This document shows positions 56,483 through 64,000 of a stretch of 64,000 nt of DNA, piece after piece; the first letter of the stretch is position 1; every line of letters begins with the position of its first letter. Below the pieces are notes generated by a model that saw only the letters and a list, made by a program, of their open reading frames with translations, did no database searches and was not told the DNA's origin. The DNA is from Paulinella micropora. Its lineage: Eukaryota; Cercozoa; Imbricatea; Euglyphida. The position numbers were made by a program, and so were the translations under genes. The stretch covers positions 761,794 to 825,793 of the forward strand of contig BJOX01000078.1 in assembly GCA_009731375.1 (NCBI GenBank). The letters run 5' to 3'.

Positions 56483-57760
56483 ATGCCCAAGAAAAAGCAA
56501 AAAAAGGGATGGAGGAATAAAGTGAAGGGTCGTCAGCGTGTGGGCACCTCAGACACAGCAAAAAGACAAGCCAACCGTGTTGCCAATGCTGACAAATTAG
56601 CCAAAAGGATCAAGACTGAAGAGACAAGAAAGAACGAAAAGGAAGAGAAAGATGAAGAGAGTGAAGGAGATAGGGAGGAGGATGGAGAGACAGAGAGGGA
56701 GGAGAATGTAGATGTAGAGAAAGATAGATTAGGAGTGCCACAACACCATAGAATAGTCAACACATTCACATCACCAGACGGTAGACAGACATACACACAG
56801 CACAAGAGAGACCACAAAGACTACTTCACATTTGTAACACCAGAGGTTAGGGAAAAGAAAAACAAGAAAGGTAAGAGGCAAGAAAAGAAGACAGTTATAC
56901 AGGAGCTTAGGTTTCAGGCAGAGACACACAGTAGGTTTAGAAATGTAGAGGAGGAGGCGATGCAAGAGTTTGCTGCCGCATTTGACAAGTTTGTAGTGAG
57001 AGATGAACCCACAGACGAAGAAGTTAGGGCAACAGTAGACAAAGTGCTATTATATATGATGCAACATAACGCAAGTGAGAAGGAAGTAACAGATTTGTTA
57101 GCTGTTAGCAAACACCCACACATAAAAGGCAGCATGCTTAAGAATAGGAGAAGGAAAGAGTTAGAGCCAGCAGCGCGGGAGGCATATGCATTACAGCTCA
57201 GTAGTGACAACATGTGTGTAACAGCAGATTTAGGAAAGATTTTACAAAGTGTAGATAAGACTTACTTGCAGGATAGTGTAGATGAAGCTAAGCAGATAGA
57301 CGAGCTAAGGATAGCTATAGCAGGCAATGGAGCTAAGGTAGGCAATTCACACAAAATAATAACGCTAGCTTTAAAGATGATGGTAGTAGACAAAGAGGGT
57401 GCTTTACTGGGCTTACTACCGTCCCCCACCTCCCCCGCGGGACTATTCACAATCGCACAGTGCAAGACACGTGAAAAGTATGACGATCTAGAACAGAGAC
57501 TAATGTCTAACAGCCGGCGTAGTAAGTTTTTGATGGAAATGCTTACCAAGCAATGCGTTGCCCGCCTGCTTGTAGAACAGGGAGTCGAGGTGCGGGAGAA
57601 GAATTTTGTGTGCTCGTGGTGCGAGCAGGCGTTTGTTCAACAAGGCCGCATGCTGCGCCACATGGAGCGCACTTGCATCAACGACCGCCGGGAGCCAGGC
57701 GAGACATGGGACTTCGTAGTCCAGCGTCCGGAAACAATCGTAGAGGAGTTAAATGATTAA
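56483..57760 (+). CDS. Insertion-element ORF, 425 aa, with Cys/His motif
   Basis: Start MPKKKQKKGWRNKVKGRQR, strongly basic, followed by a Glu/Lys/Arg-rich stretch to about residue 90. The middle is helical with no motif I recognise. Residues 378-400 read CSWCEQAFVQQGRMLRHMERTC, a C2H2/C2HC-like finger. It may be a DNA-binding or transposition protein, but no transposase acids can be assigned. It is more G+C-rich than the viral DNA around the insertion. Confidence 0.55.
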   Translation: MPKKKQKKGWRNKVKGRQRVGTSDTAKRQANRVANADKLAKRIKTEETRKNEKEEKDEESEGDREEDGETEREENVDVEKDRLGVPQHHRIVNTFTSPDGRQTYTQHKRDHKDYFTFVTPEVREKKNKKGKRQEKKTVIQELRFQAETHSRFRNVEEEAMQEFAAAFDKFVVRDEPTDEEVRATVDKVLLYMMQHNASEKEVTDLLAVSKHPHIKGSMLKNRRRKELEPAAREAYALQLSSDNMCVTADLGKILQSVDKTYLQDSVDEAKQIDELRIAIAGNGAKVGNSHKIITLALKMMVVDKEGALLGLLPSPTSPAGLFTIAQCKTREKYDDLEQRLMSNSRRSKFLMEMLTKQCVARLLVEQGVEVREKNFVCSWCEQAFVQQGRMLRHMERTCINDRREPGETWDFVVQRPETIVEELND

Positions 57761-57839
57761 ATTCATGTGCTCTCCTTCTGAATTACATCAATACAAATAT
57801 TTGCTATTAATATCGTCCGGTCGTGCAGTATTAGTTATT

Positions 57840-58760
57840 AGTATATATTAATACTGTGACTTTTTTTTACGAATGTGTGACCGCATGATGCACTATGAAC
57901 AGTATGTTTCAATACCGATTGTAAGCTTGTTTAACTTCACGCACATGCTGGACAAGCTGCTGGTAATATTATTTCATAAATCTAGTAAGTGTTGTGTGAG
58001 TATGTATACTACATGCGTTGTTTTTATTACTATTTTTTTTTACGAATCTGTGACCGCATGATGCCACTATAAACATTACGTTTCAATACCGGTTGTAAGC
58101 TTGTTCAACCTCCACGCACATGCTGGACAAGCTGCTGGTAATATTATTTCATAAATCTAGTAAGTGTTGTGTGAGTATGTATAACAACTACATGCGTTGT
58201 TTTTATTACTATTTTTTTTTTACGAATCTGTGACCGCATGATGCACTATGAACATTACGTTTCAATACCGGTTGTAAGCTTGTTCAACTTCACGCACATG
58301 CTGGACAAGCTGCTGGTAATATTATTTCATAAATATAGTAAGTGGTGTGTGAGTATGTATAACAACTACATGCATTGCAGTGTTTTCGATTAATACTGTG
58401 ACTTTTTTCTTTACTAATCTGTGACCGCATGATGCACTATGAACATTACATTTCAATACCGGTTGTAAGCTTGTTCAACTTCACGCACACATGCTGGACA
58501 AGCTGCTGGTAATATTATTTCATAAATATAGTAAGTGGTGTGTGAGTATGTATAACAACTACATCATAGTTGCATTGTTTTCGATCAATACTGTGACTCT
58601 TTTTTTACTCACCTGACCGTATTGTTCCACTTGACTACATGTTTCAAAACCGGTTTTATGCTGCAACAACTTAGACCACACGCTGAATAAGCTGCCGGTA
58701 ATATTATTTTATTAATATACCAAGTACTGAGTAAGTATGTATAACAACTACACTATACGT
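57840..58760 (+). repeat. Five tandem copies of a ~180-bp unit
   Basis: The anchor gtgaccgcatgatgc recurs near 57874, 58050, 58229 and 58418, with a diverged copy near 58610. Each is followed by tttcaatacc, acatgctggacaagctgctg and gtaatattatttcataaat. The array separates two convergent ORFs. Confidence 0.9.
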
Positions 58761-58790
58761 TTATTACCGTTCACGCACTGAATATTATTC

Positions 58791-59876
58791 CTAGTCTGAC
58801 TCTACGTCTGAACAGTTAGCATTAGGAGTGGAAGGAGCAGGGGGGGTTGCAGGGCTGGGCGAGCGTGTTACTGCTAGTGGTGACAACCACTCTTTATTGT
58901 GATTAGGTGGTTCGGGTGTGTTGGGTTCGGTGGGGGGGAGGGGTGAGTGTGGGCTTGCAGGTGGGGGGGGAGTGGGGACTTGGGTGGAGCAGAGGCTGGC
59001 AGGGGAAGGAGGGGGATGTGGTGAGGCAGGCTGTGCAGCAGCAGCAGAAGAAGAAGATTCAGCACGAAGACGAGGAGCCACAAGTGGCTCGTCGTCATCG
59101 CTTGAGTCTTGTTCTTCTTCTGCTGCCTCTTCCCCCTGATGCCACATTTTAGATGCAGTTATGCTTAATATGCATGTCATGTGTGTGAATTTGCTCCCCT
59201 TGCTCTCTCTCGCATACGCCCTCACAAAATCTCTCACTGTCTGTGGTAAACTTCTCACCTCTCGCCTTGACACGCCTCCTCCCTTTTTCTTTGCATATGT
59301 AATATGCATAGCAAAAGGGAGGAGGATCCGATGACGATGAAGAGAGAAAGCTTCCTTCTCTTCTTCGTCATCGGACTCCCAAGGGGCATGTTTCCATACC
59401 CACTTGGGAGCCTTGTCAGGCTCATCTTCATGAACATTCACAAGGCGGGCAGGCATGAATGTGGAATCTGGTGTGAGCTCTCTCCCTACTGCCCCCTCCC
59501 AAACTACCATGACTTTGTATGCCCGTTTCTCTGGTTTGCTATGAGGTCCCACGTACTTTGCTACCCTCCACCCCACATCTGCCTCTACGCTCACAATGTA
59601 GTGTGTGTGTTGTGCCCCCTCTGGTTGGTCTTGTGCGATGTCTTCTGCTGTTTCTATCGGTGTGTCTATGCATATGTCTCTGTGTTCTGTTAGAACAAGT
59701 TTAACTCCATGTTTTGTGATGGTGTATGTGGGTGCTATCTCTCCTGGGTGCTGTGTCTCCCATTTTTTTGTCTCTCTTTTTGTCATCTTTCTCGTCCCCT
59801 CATCAAACCTCAAATGTTGTGCTTTATTGTGTTTATTCCATCTATATGCCATAGATGCATCTGCTTTCAGTAACAA
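58791..59876 (-). CDS. Insertion-element ORF, 361 aa
   Basis: The N-terminal half contains AYRWNKHNKAQHLRFDEGT, VDADVGWRVAKYVG-like HYIVSVEADVGW and KVMVVWEGAVGRELTPDSTF. An ESDDEEE stretch follows, then a Pro/Ser-rich C-terminus (SPHPPPSPAS). It is unrecognised. The first codons lie in a 44-bp palindrome, so the real 5' end may be in the upstream minus ORF through an intron. Confidence 0.5.
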   Translation of the reverse strand: MLLKADASMAYRWNKHNKAQHLRFDEGTRKMTKRETKKWETQHPGEIAPTYTITKHGVKLVLTEHRDICIDTPIETAEDIAQDQPEGAQHTHYIVSVEADVGWRVAKYVGPHSKPEKRAYKVMVVWEGAVGRELTPDSTFMPARLVNVHEDEPDKAPKWVWKHAPWESDDEEEKEAFSLHRHRILLPFAMHITYAKKKGGGVSRREVRSLPQTVRDFVRAYARESKGSKFTHMTCILSITASKMWHQGEEAAEEEQDSSDDDEPLVAPRLRAESSSSAAAAQPASPHPPPSPASLCSTQVPTPPPPASPHSPLPPTEPNTPEPPNHNKEWLSPLAVTRSPSPATPPAPSTPNANCSDVESD

Positions 59877-59897
59877 GTTACCGAAAGCAGATGCATC
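59854..59897. repeat. 44-bp near-perfect palindrome
   Basis: Arms of 21 bases (gatgcatctgctttcagtaac and its complement) match at 20 positions with a two-base centre. Confidence 0.9.
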
Positions 59898-59941
59898 CAG
59901 GATATGGATGCCAAAGCGGTGGGGTGTGTTGTGAGTTATCT

Positions 59942-60430
59942 CTATGGTATCTGCAAGAGCAGGTGGAGGACAGGTGTGAAAGCACGAGTGAAAGAGGACA
60001 GGTTAAACGAAACAGGTATGTGCTGCTTGATAGTCCAACTACCTCTATCCGACGGGGCCCAACCCCTTAACTTTGAAAAAATGGTGTCAAAGACTAATCT
60101 ACGCCACTGCGTAACGCTACCACTGGGCAAGGAGGCTAGATTTGTTAAATTGACACTTTTTTTGGACTCTGTACTTTGTTCGTTGCACTGTCTTTTGTCA
60201 CTTCGAGCTGAGTCATTGCATGCCGCCAAAGGGTCGGCTGCTTGTCTTTTTTTCTTACTGCTATCTCGATGGTCTGCAGGGGTGTATAATGCCTTCGGAA
60301 TTTTACTCGGCCTTGCCAGACGGTCCCCAGGAATGATTAACCCTTCGCAAAAAGGGTCATCGTATTTGCCCCAGTCGAGGGTTCCAATTTTGGTTTCTAC
60401 TGGGTTTCTTGAGCGGGCGTTTCGCATCAT
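59942..60430 (-). CDS. Insertion-element ORF, 162 aa
   Basis: It starts MMRNARSRNPVETKIGTLDWGKYDDPFCEGLI. A Lys/Arg/Ala-rich middle is followed by SVTQWRRLVFDTIFSKLRG. It could be the first exon of a gene continuing at 59876, with the acceptor near ctgaaagcag|atgc, but that is unproven. A plus frame (59904-60548) overlaps and looks less protein-like. Confidence 0.4.
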   Translation of the reverse strand: MMRNARSRNPVETKIGTLDWGKYDDPFCEGLIIPGDRLARPSKIPKALYTPADHRDSSKKKRQAADPLAACNDSARSDKRQCNEQSTESKKSVNLTNLASLPSGSVTQWRRLVFDTIFSKLRGWAPSDRGSWTIKQHIPVSFNLSSFTRAFTPVLHLLLQIP

Positions 60431-60796
60431 GGTTGTAGAACACGTCAGGTACCCCTATAAACATAAAAACAGTGAAAGAACAGCTGGGTGGAGAAAGAAC
60501 AGACCGAAAAACGGAGCAGGTCCTCCTCTCAACATCAAGGTGGTTTGAAAAAAGGGATTAGCGTTAAGCACGCTGACAACCCACTTTTACCAAAAAAAAT
60601 TCGGGCCGGAGGGACTAGGTAAAAAGTTACTGGTTAGATGCAAGAATGCTTACCACGCAGGAACCGTCATACCTAAATTTATTTTCTTTTATGTAATATT
60701 CAAAGTAATCACTTAAATAAATTTAATCGTACATTGAAATTAAGTGAAAACTTCGCGGTCATTTATTAGACTTTTGATGGGCAGCTAACTACATAT
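60431..60796. other. Right end of the insertion, no gene
   Basis: Non-coding terminal DNA with a G+C-richer first half and an A+T-rich end leading to the inverted repeat. Confidence 0.5.
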
Positions 60797-62296
60797 GTTG
60801 TTCTTAATACCATTTAAGAAATTCTTGTCGTTTATGATTTGAAAATGTGTTGTAGCCGTAATAGTCCTTGTCTGGTATTGCCCCTACATAATTTTTGATT
60901 TGCCTCAGTATTGAAAGGGAAAAATCATTTTTTTAATTCACCTAAACCAAAAGTCTCAGGGAAATCAGACAGGGGCATAGTTAGGAAAGATAGACTATCA
61001 ATAAATCTAATCTTACCCACAGCCATCATCATAATCTTACCCCCTTGATATATGACAAATGGTGAAATGCATTTTTCTATTAACCACTTAAGCACGAATT
61101 GACAATCATAACCCCTCGCATTATGTGCTATGAATGTGAAGTCCTTGTGTTGATTGCCAAATGCCCAATTACAAAACTCTTTTATGCTTTTGTGTATGAT
61201 GGGTGTGCTGTCTGTGAAATACTGACTATCTGAATGGTTAATGATATGTGTGCATGTCTCTTGTGTTGCATCAAAATCAAAGAACACATATTTATCAGAG
61301 GGTTTATGTATTTCTTTTTGTTTCATATTACACCTATGCTCAAAGGGTTGTAGGATTTTACAATTTTTACATTTGTCATAACCGCACTTATGTTCGCCTG
61401 TGTATGTCTTAGAGCAGTTAAGACATTTCTTTTTGTTGTCGGATGTGGTGGCTGTGTGATTGTTGAAGCATTCATCATTCGGAAATTTACGATTACATTT
61501 TTCGCATTGTTTCCATTTTGTTATTTTGTTATACCCCTTACATCCATCCGTAAGGCATATATTACATTTCGTCACACAGGAATGATTATGCTCATAACCT
61601 TTCATACATTGCTCACAGAAGTTTCGTTTTGATAGGAAGGCTTTCATACTTGTTATGGTGTCGTAATGATTTTTGGTTTTGAGTATGTATATGTGTTTGT
61701 ATGGTTGTTCCTTTTCATCTTTGAATTCAGTTTTATATATTATCTTGTCTGGGTGTTCAACAATTGCTATGTTGTATTTTATATGACTAGCAAACACATC
61801 TACCTCAGAAAGACCACATAAATCTTTTATGACACCGGCCTCCTCGTGTGACGTATTTGCCAGTTCGTCCTGTCCTGCGCCCCCTCCTTATTTGTTTGAA
61901 TTTGTTGTGTTTCTCTATCTTGGCAGTTGCCACAACGATAGCCCTTGCCAGACATATGTTGTCGTCATTGTTTATTTGAATCACTCCTTTCTTTTTGTAA
62001 ATGTCCTCCTGTGTTATTACTTTCAATCTAGCCCCTCCCTCTGGCATCCTCACTCCCATAAAATTGAAATCAATCAACTCCATAGTTGCTCCTTCTTTAT
62101 CCATCCACACTTCGTCATTTGATTGTAAAATTTTTGTGAGTCTTTCTAATATATCTTTTAAGTTAAAGTCTTTTACTTTTACAAGAGAATTTTTTGATTG
62201 AACATTCCACGACTCTGGAATAGCAGATATCCTTACTTGTATTTTGTCGTTTGGTTTATATAAAGTCTTAAAATCATCTACGATTGTACTAATCAT
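60797..62296 (-). pseudogene. Family B DNA polymerase of element B, N-terminal exonuclease part
   Basis: It starts MISTIVDDFK; the ATG overlaps the TGA of the upstream gene (ATGA). A QINNDDNICLARAIV block is followed, after a shift near 61860, by five Cys/His zinc-knuckle pairs (CEQCMKGYEHNHSC and others). Exonuclease motif I reads VFFDFDATQ, with Asp in place of the usual Glu. Motif II is FIAHNARGYDCQF. After a shift near 60930 comes YVGAIPDKDYYGYNTFS and FLKWY-stop, then the insertion. The rest is at 53903-55973. Confidence 0.85.
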
Positions 62297-62661
62297 TTTA
62301 TAATATCTTCCAACGAAAACTTTTTAATCTTTTGAGAAAAGTTTTTATTGATTTTTACATTATACAATGACTGCCCCACTGGTAAATTGTGTTTCATTTC
62401 TTGTCGCATTAATTTATATCGATTGAAGTCAATGACGTTTGGTTATTCTCTTTTCTTCTCTTTTATTTCCCTTTGTTTTCTGTCTGGCATTACATACTGC
62501 TCAGGGTTTGGTAGTGTCCCTCTTGGTGTTGTTATGTCATAAAACCTCTTGCAGTTTGGTTTTTTTTCATAGAGTTTGTTTTGCAGTATTTGGTATTGTA
62601 TGCCCTGTCCTGCGAGTTTGTCAAGGTTCCAAGTTTGTCCCCCGCAGTCTATGCTTGACAT
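62293..62661 (-). pseudogene. Hypothetical gene upstream of polB, one in-frame TAA
   Basis: It starts MSSIDCGGQTWNLDKLAGQGIQ. A TAA follows KEKKRE near 62443. The frame then runs on through FNRYKLMRQEMKHN and NFSQKIKKFSLEDIIK to a TGA overlapping the polymerase start. The overlap suggests co-transcription with polB. Function unknown. Confidence 0.5.
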
Positions 62662-62799
62662 GGTTATATTAGGGTTTTGATTTTTCAAAATAAAAATAAA
62701 CATATCTATATAGACATATATATTTTATCTATATACTAATAAATATTATATCCTTAACATAAAATTTATATCGTTTTTCATAGGGCGATATTTAGTCTT

Positions 62800-63024
62800 T
62801 CAACGCCTCTGGAGTTGTTTCATCCTTGCGATGTCAACCTTCTCCTTTTCCCTTTTCTACTTTGCTTTCTTCAATATGACCTCCTTGTTCTTGTAGTAGT
62901 AGTCCTTAGCACTCTGCTGTGCTTTCGCTTTGAAGATAGTTTTTTATATGTAAATTCTCATCCGTTCGAATTCTGAGTTCCTTTGCAGTATTTCTTCGTC
63001 TGTAAATACTTTGGTTCTGCCCAT
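62800..63024 (-). pseudogene. Small basic protein, element B, two in-frame stops
   Basis: It starts MGRTKVFTDEEIL. A TAA follows RMRIYI and a TAG follows ILKKAK. AKDYYYKNKEVI matches the EYYNQNK region of 20260-20481. It holds the same position at the polymerase end of the genome. Confidence 0.55.
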
Positions 63025-63090
63025 CTTATGTTATTTATATATATAATATAATTTTTCATTTCTTTAAATAATATTTATTTTTATTTACAA

Positions 63091-63325
63091 ACTTTCAATA
63101 CAGAGCACTTTTTTTTTTGAGAAAAAGATAAGGGGGTTCAGGACACCGAGAAAGAATAAGAAAAGTGGGATAAGGAGACTTAGTATTGATAGTTTGTGAA
63201 AATAACGATTTTTCTAGTTTTGCTAGTTTTGGTTGATTAATAGGAGAGCGAAATATGGCGAAATTGGCTAAATTTATGTATATAAATATAAAGATAACTG
63301 TCCTATAGTGGTACCCTTAGTAGTC
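63091..63325 (+). repeat. Flanking repeat R, copy 2
   Basis: The second copy of 32162-32397 in the same orientation, ending sharply at cccttagtagtc. Confidence 0.92.
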
Positions 63326-63392
63326 TTCTGGATGATATAGCAGAACAAGGTAGAAGACCTCAGGCCCTACCGAAAGGGTTAGATGTATTCGA

Positions 63393-63821
63393 GTGGCTTT
63401 AGCGGAAAAGGGCAAACTCTGTACCGCAAAAAACGGAACAACAGCGGGAACAGTGGCCAGCCGTTACTTTACATCGGTGCAATCCGTTCAGGGTGAAAAC
63501 TTCGTCGACATCCAAGTTCCAAGATCCCTTGTAAACCTCTTATCTATGAACAAGGATATAAGTAGTATCACTCGAATGAGAAAGAGAAAGCGATTGCAAG
63601 GAACTGTGTCTCACTGTTTTCGTGACAGATTTCGGCAGCGCGGATTCGTTGAATGCGATTTGATGGCCGTCGCCGGCAGCCTTCTGGCGAATGATCCTGT
63701 TTGGAACCACAGTTATGGCGGCTCCATCATAAACTACTTAACGTTATGCATCTTAACTGCAATGTGGCTTTTTGGTAAGCCGTGTTCTAGTGTAAAATCG
63801 TTAGAATATTTTTCTTGGTAG
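63393..63821 (+). CDS. Unrecognised ORF right of R2
   Basis: It has 142 residues, starting MALAEKGKLCTAKNG. It includes NFVDIQVPRSLVNLLSMN and a basic RMRKRKRL stretch, and ends LEYFSW. The codon pattern is mixed and it may be a chance frame or an exon of a host gene. No family recognised. Confidence 0.25.
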   Translation: MALAEKGKLCTAKNGTTAGTVASRYFTSVQSVQGENFVDIQVPRSLVNLLSMNKDISSITRMRKRKRLQGTVSHCFRDRFRQRGFVECDLMAVAGSLLANDPVWNHSYGGSIINYLTLCILTAMWLFGKPCSSVKSLEYFSW

Positions 63822-63869
63822 GTGTCAGTTGGTTTGTGTACTACCGTAATTACTTCCCTATTCGCGCAA

Positions 63870-63879
63870 GACCGATGGT

Positions 63880-63928
<49 letters not shown>

Positions 63929-64000
63929 CTCTCTCTCATTCTCTCTTCTCTCTCTCTCTCTCTCTTTTTCTTTCTCTCCCTCCCCCCCCCCCCCCCCCCC
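63870..64000 (+). repeat. (CT)n tract ending in poly-C
   Basis: CT dinucleotides with a few ATT interruptions end in at least 18 C at the window edge, the same CT-to-poly-C layout as at 9437-9573. Confidence 0.95.

Larger units (their letters stand above)
55974..60796. mobile_element. 4.8-kb insertion with 14-bp terminal inverted repeats
   Basis: It starts CATATGTAGTTAGC and ends with the complement GCTAACTACATATG. It splits the element B polymerase gene between codons for FLKWY and VFDFKKE. The outer CATATG may instead be a 6-bp target duplication, or TA the duplicated pair. It holds a plus ORF, a tandem array and two minus ORFs. No transposase signature is seen. A related end lies at 16374. 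Confidence 0.75.
32691..63090 (-). mobile_element. Element B: endogenous Polinton/Maverick-like virus, decayed and rearranged
   Basis: It carries PolB, integrase, packaging ATPase, protease, MCP, penton, fibre and accessory genes, inverted relative to element A. A ~6 kb module is present twice, and the polymerase is split by a 4.8 kb insertion. Without both additions it would be about 20 kb, a normal PLV/Maverick size. Strand is given as that of PolB and integrase. Confidence 0.85.

Noticed and set aside
59904-60548. 214-codon plus frame in the insertion
   Set aside because: It overlaps a more protein-like minus frame and starts inside the palindrome region; no recognisable pattern.

Overview
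The window is eukaryotic nuclear DNA. It has long tri-, tetra- and hexanucleotide arrays, a decayed Ty1/copia-type retrotransposon, one F-box gene, and a 44 kb A+T-rich block of endogenous viral DNA. The host cannot be named from the sequence. A protist or alga is plausible, because the viral genes resemble Polinton-like viruses (PLVs), Mavericks and virophages of microbial eukaryotes, but this is inference.

Layout. 1-~6400: copia-type element with gag-like ORFs, protease, integrase, truncated reverse transcriptase, RNase H, polypurine tract and 3' LTR start. 7061-8080 (minus): F-box gene. 8640-14480 and 18286-19160: satellites, with a poly-C-edged assembly gap at 9574-9865. 14480-18285: host intergenic DNA with dispersed repeats and a second gap at 16807-17177.

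19470-32397 (element A) and 32541-63325 (element B) are two divergent PLV/Maverick-like proviruses. Both are littered with frameshifts and stops. Read in the same sense, both carry PolB, an ExoX-like small protein, a structural protein, major capsid protein (MCP), minor capsid (penton) protein, a scaffold-protease fusion and an rve integrase. B also has a core peptide, a packaging ATPase, a 119-aa protein, a Cys-rich secreted protein, a membrane protein and a huge fibre with an S74-type chaperone domain. Part of this B module is present twice (35254-41121 and 41448-47748). A has lost this section and has HIRAN, GIY-YIG and zinc-finger genes instead. The two gene maps are inverted relative to each other, yet both lie between the same flanking repeats (L on the left, R on the right) in the same chromosomal orientation. 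Those repeats are nearly identical while the viral proteins are clearly diverged. This suggests two viruses entering copies of one host repeat.

The B polymerase gene is split by a 4.8 kb transposon-like insertion (55974-60796) with short terminal inverted repeats. It carries three unrecognised ORFs and a ~180-bp tandem array. A related terminus lies in host DNA at 16374, so the insertion probably happened after endogenisation. How the viral genes would have worked together: PolB replicates, the integrase inserts, MCP, penton and fibre build the particle, the protease matures it, and the ATPase packages DNA. No copy of the set is intact here.
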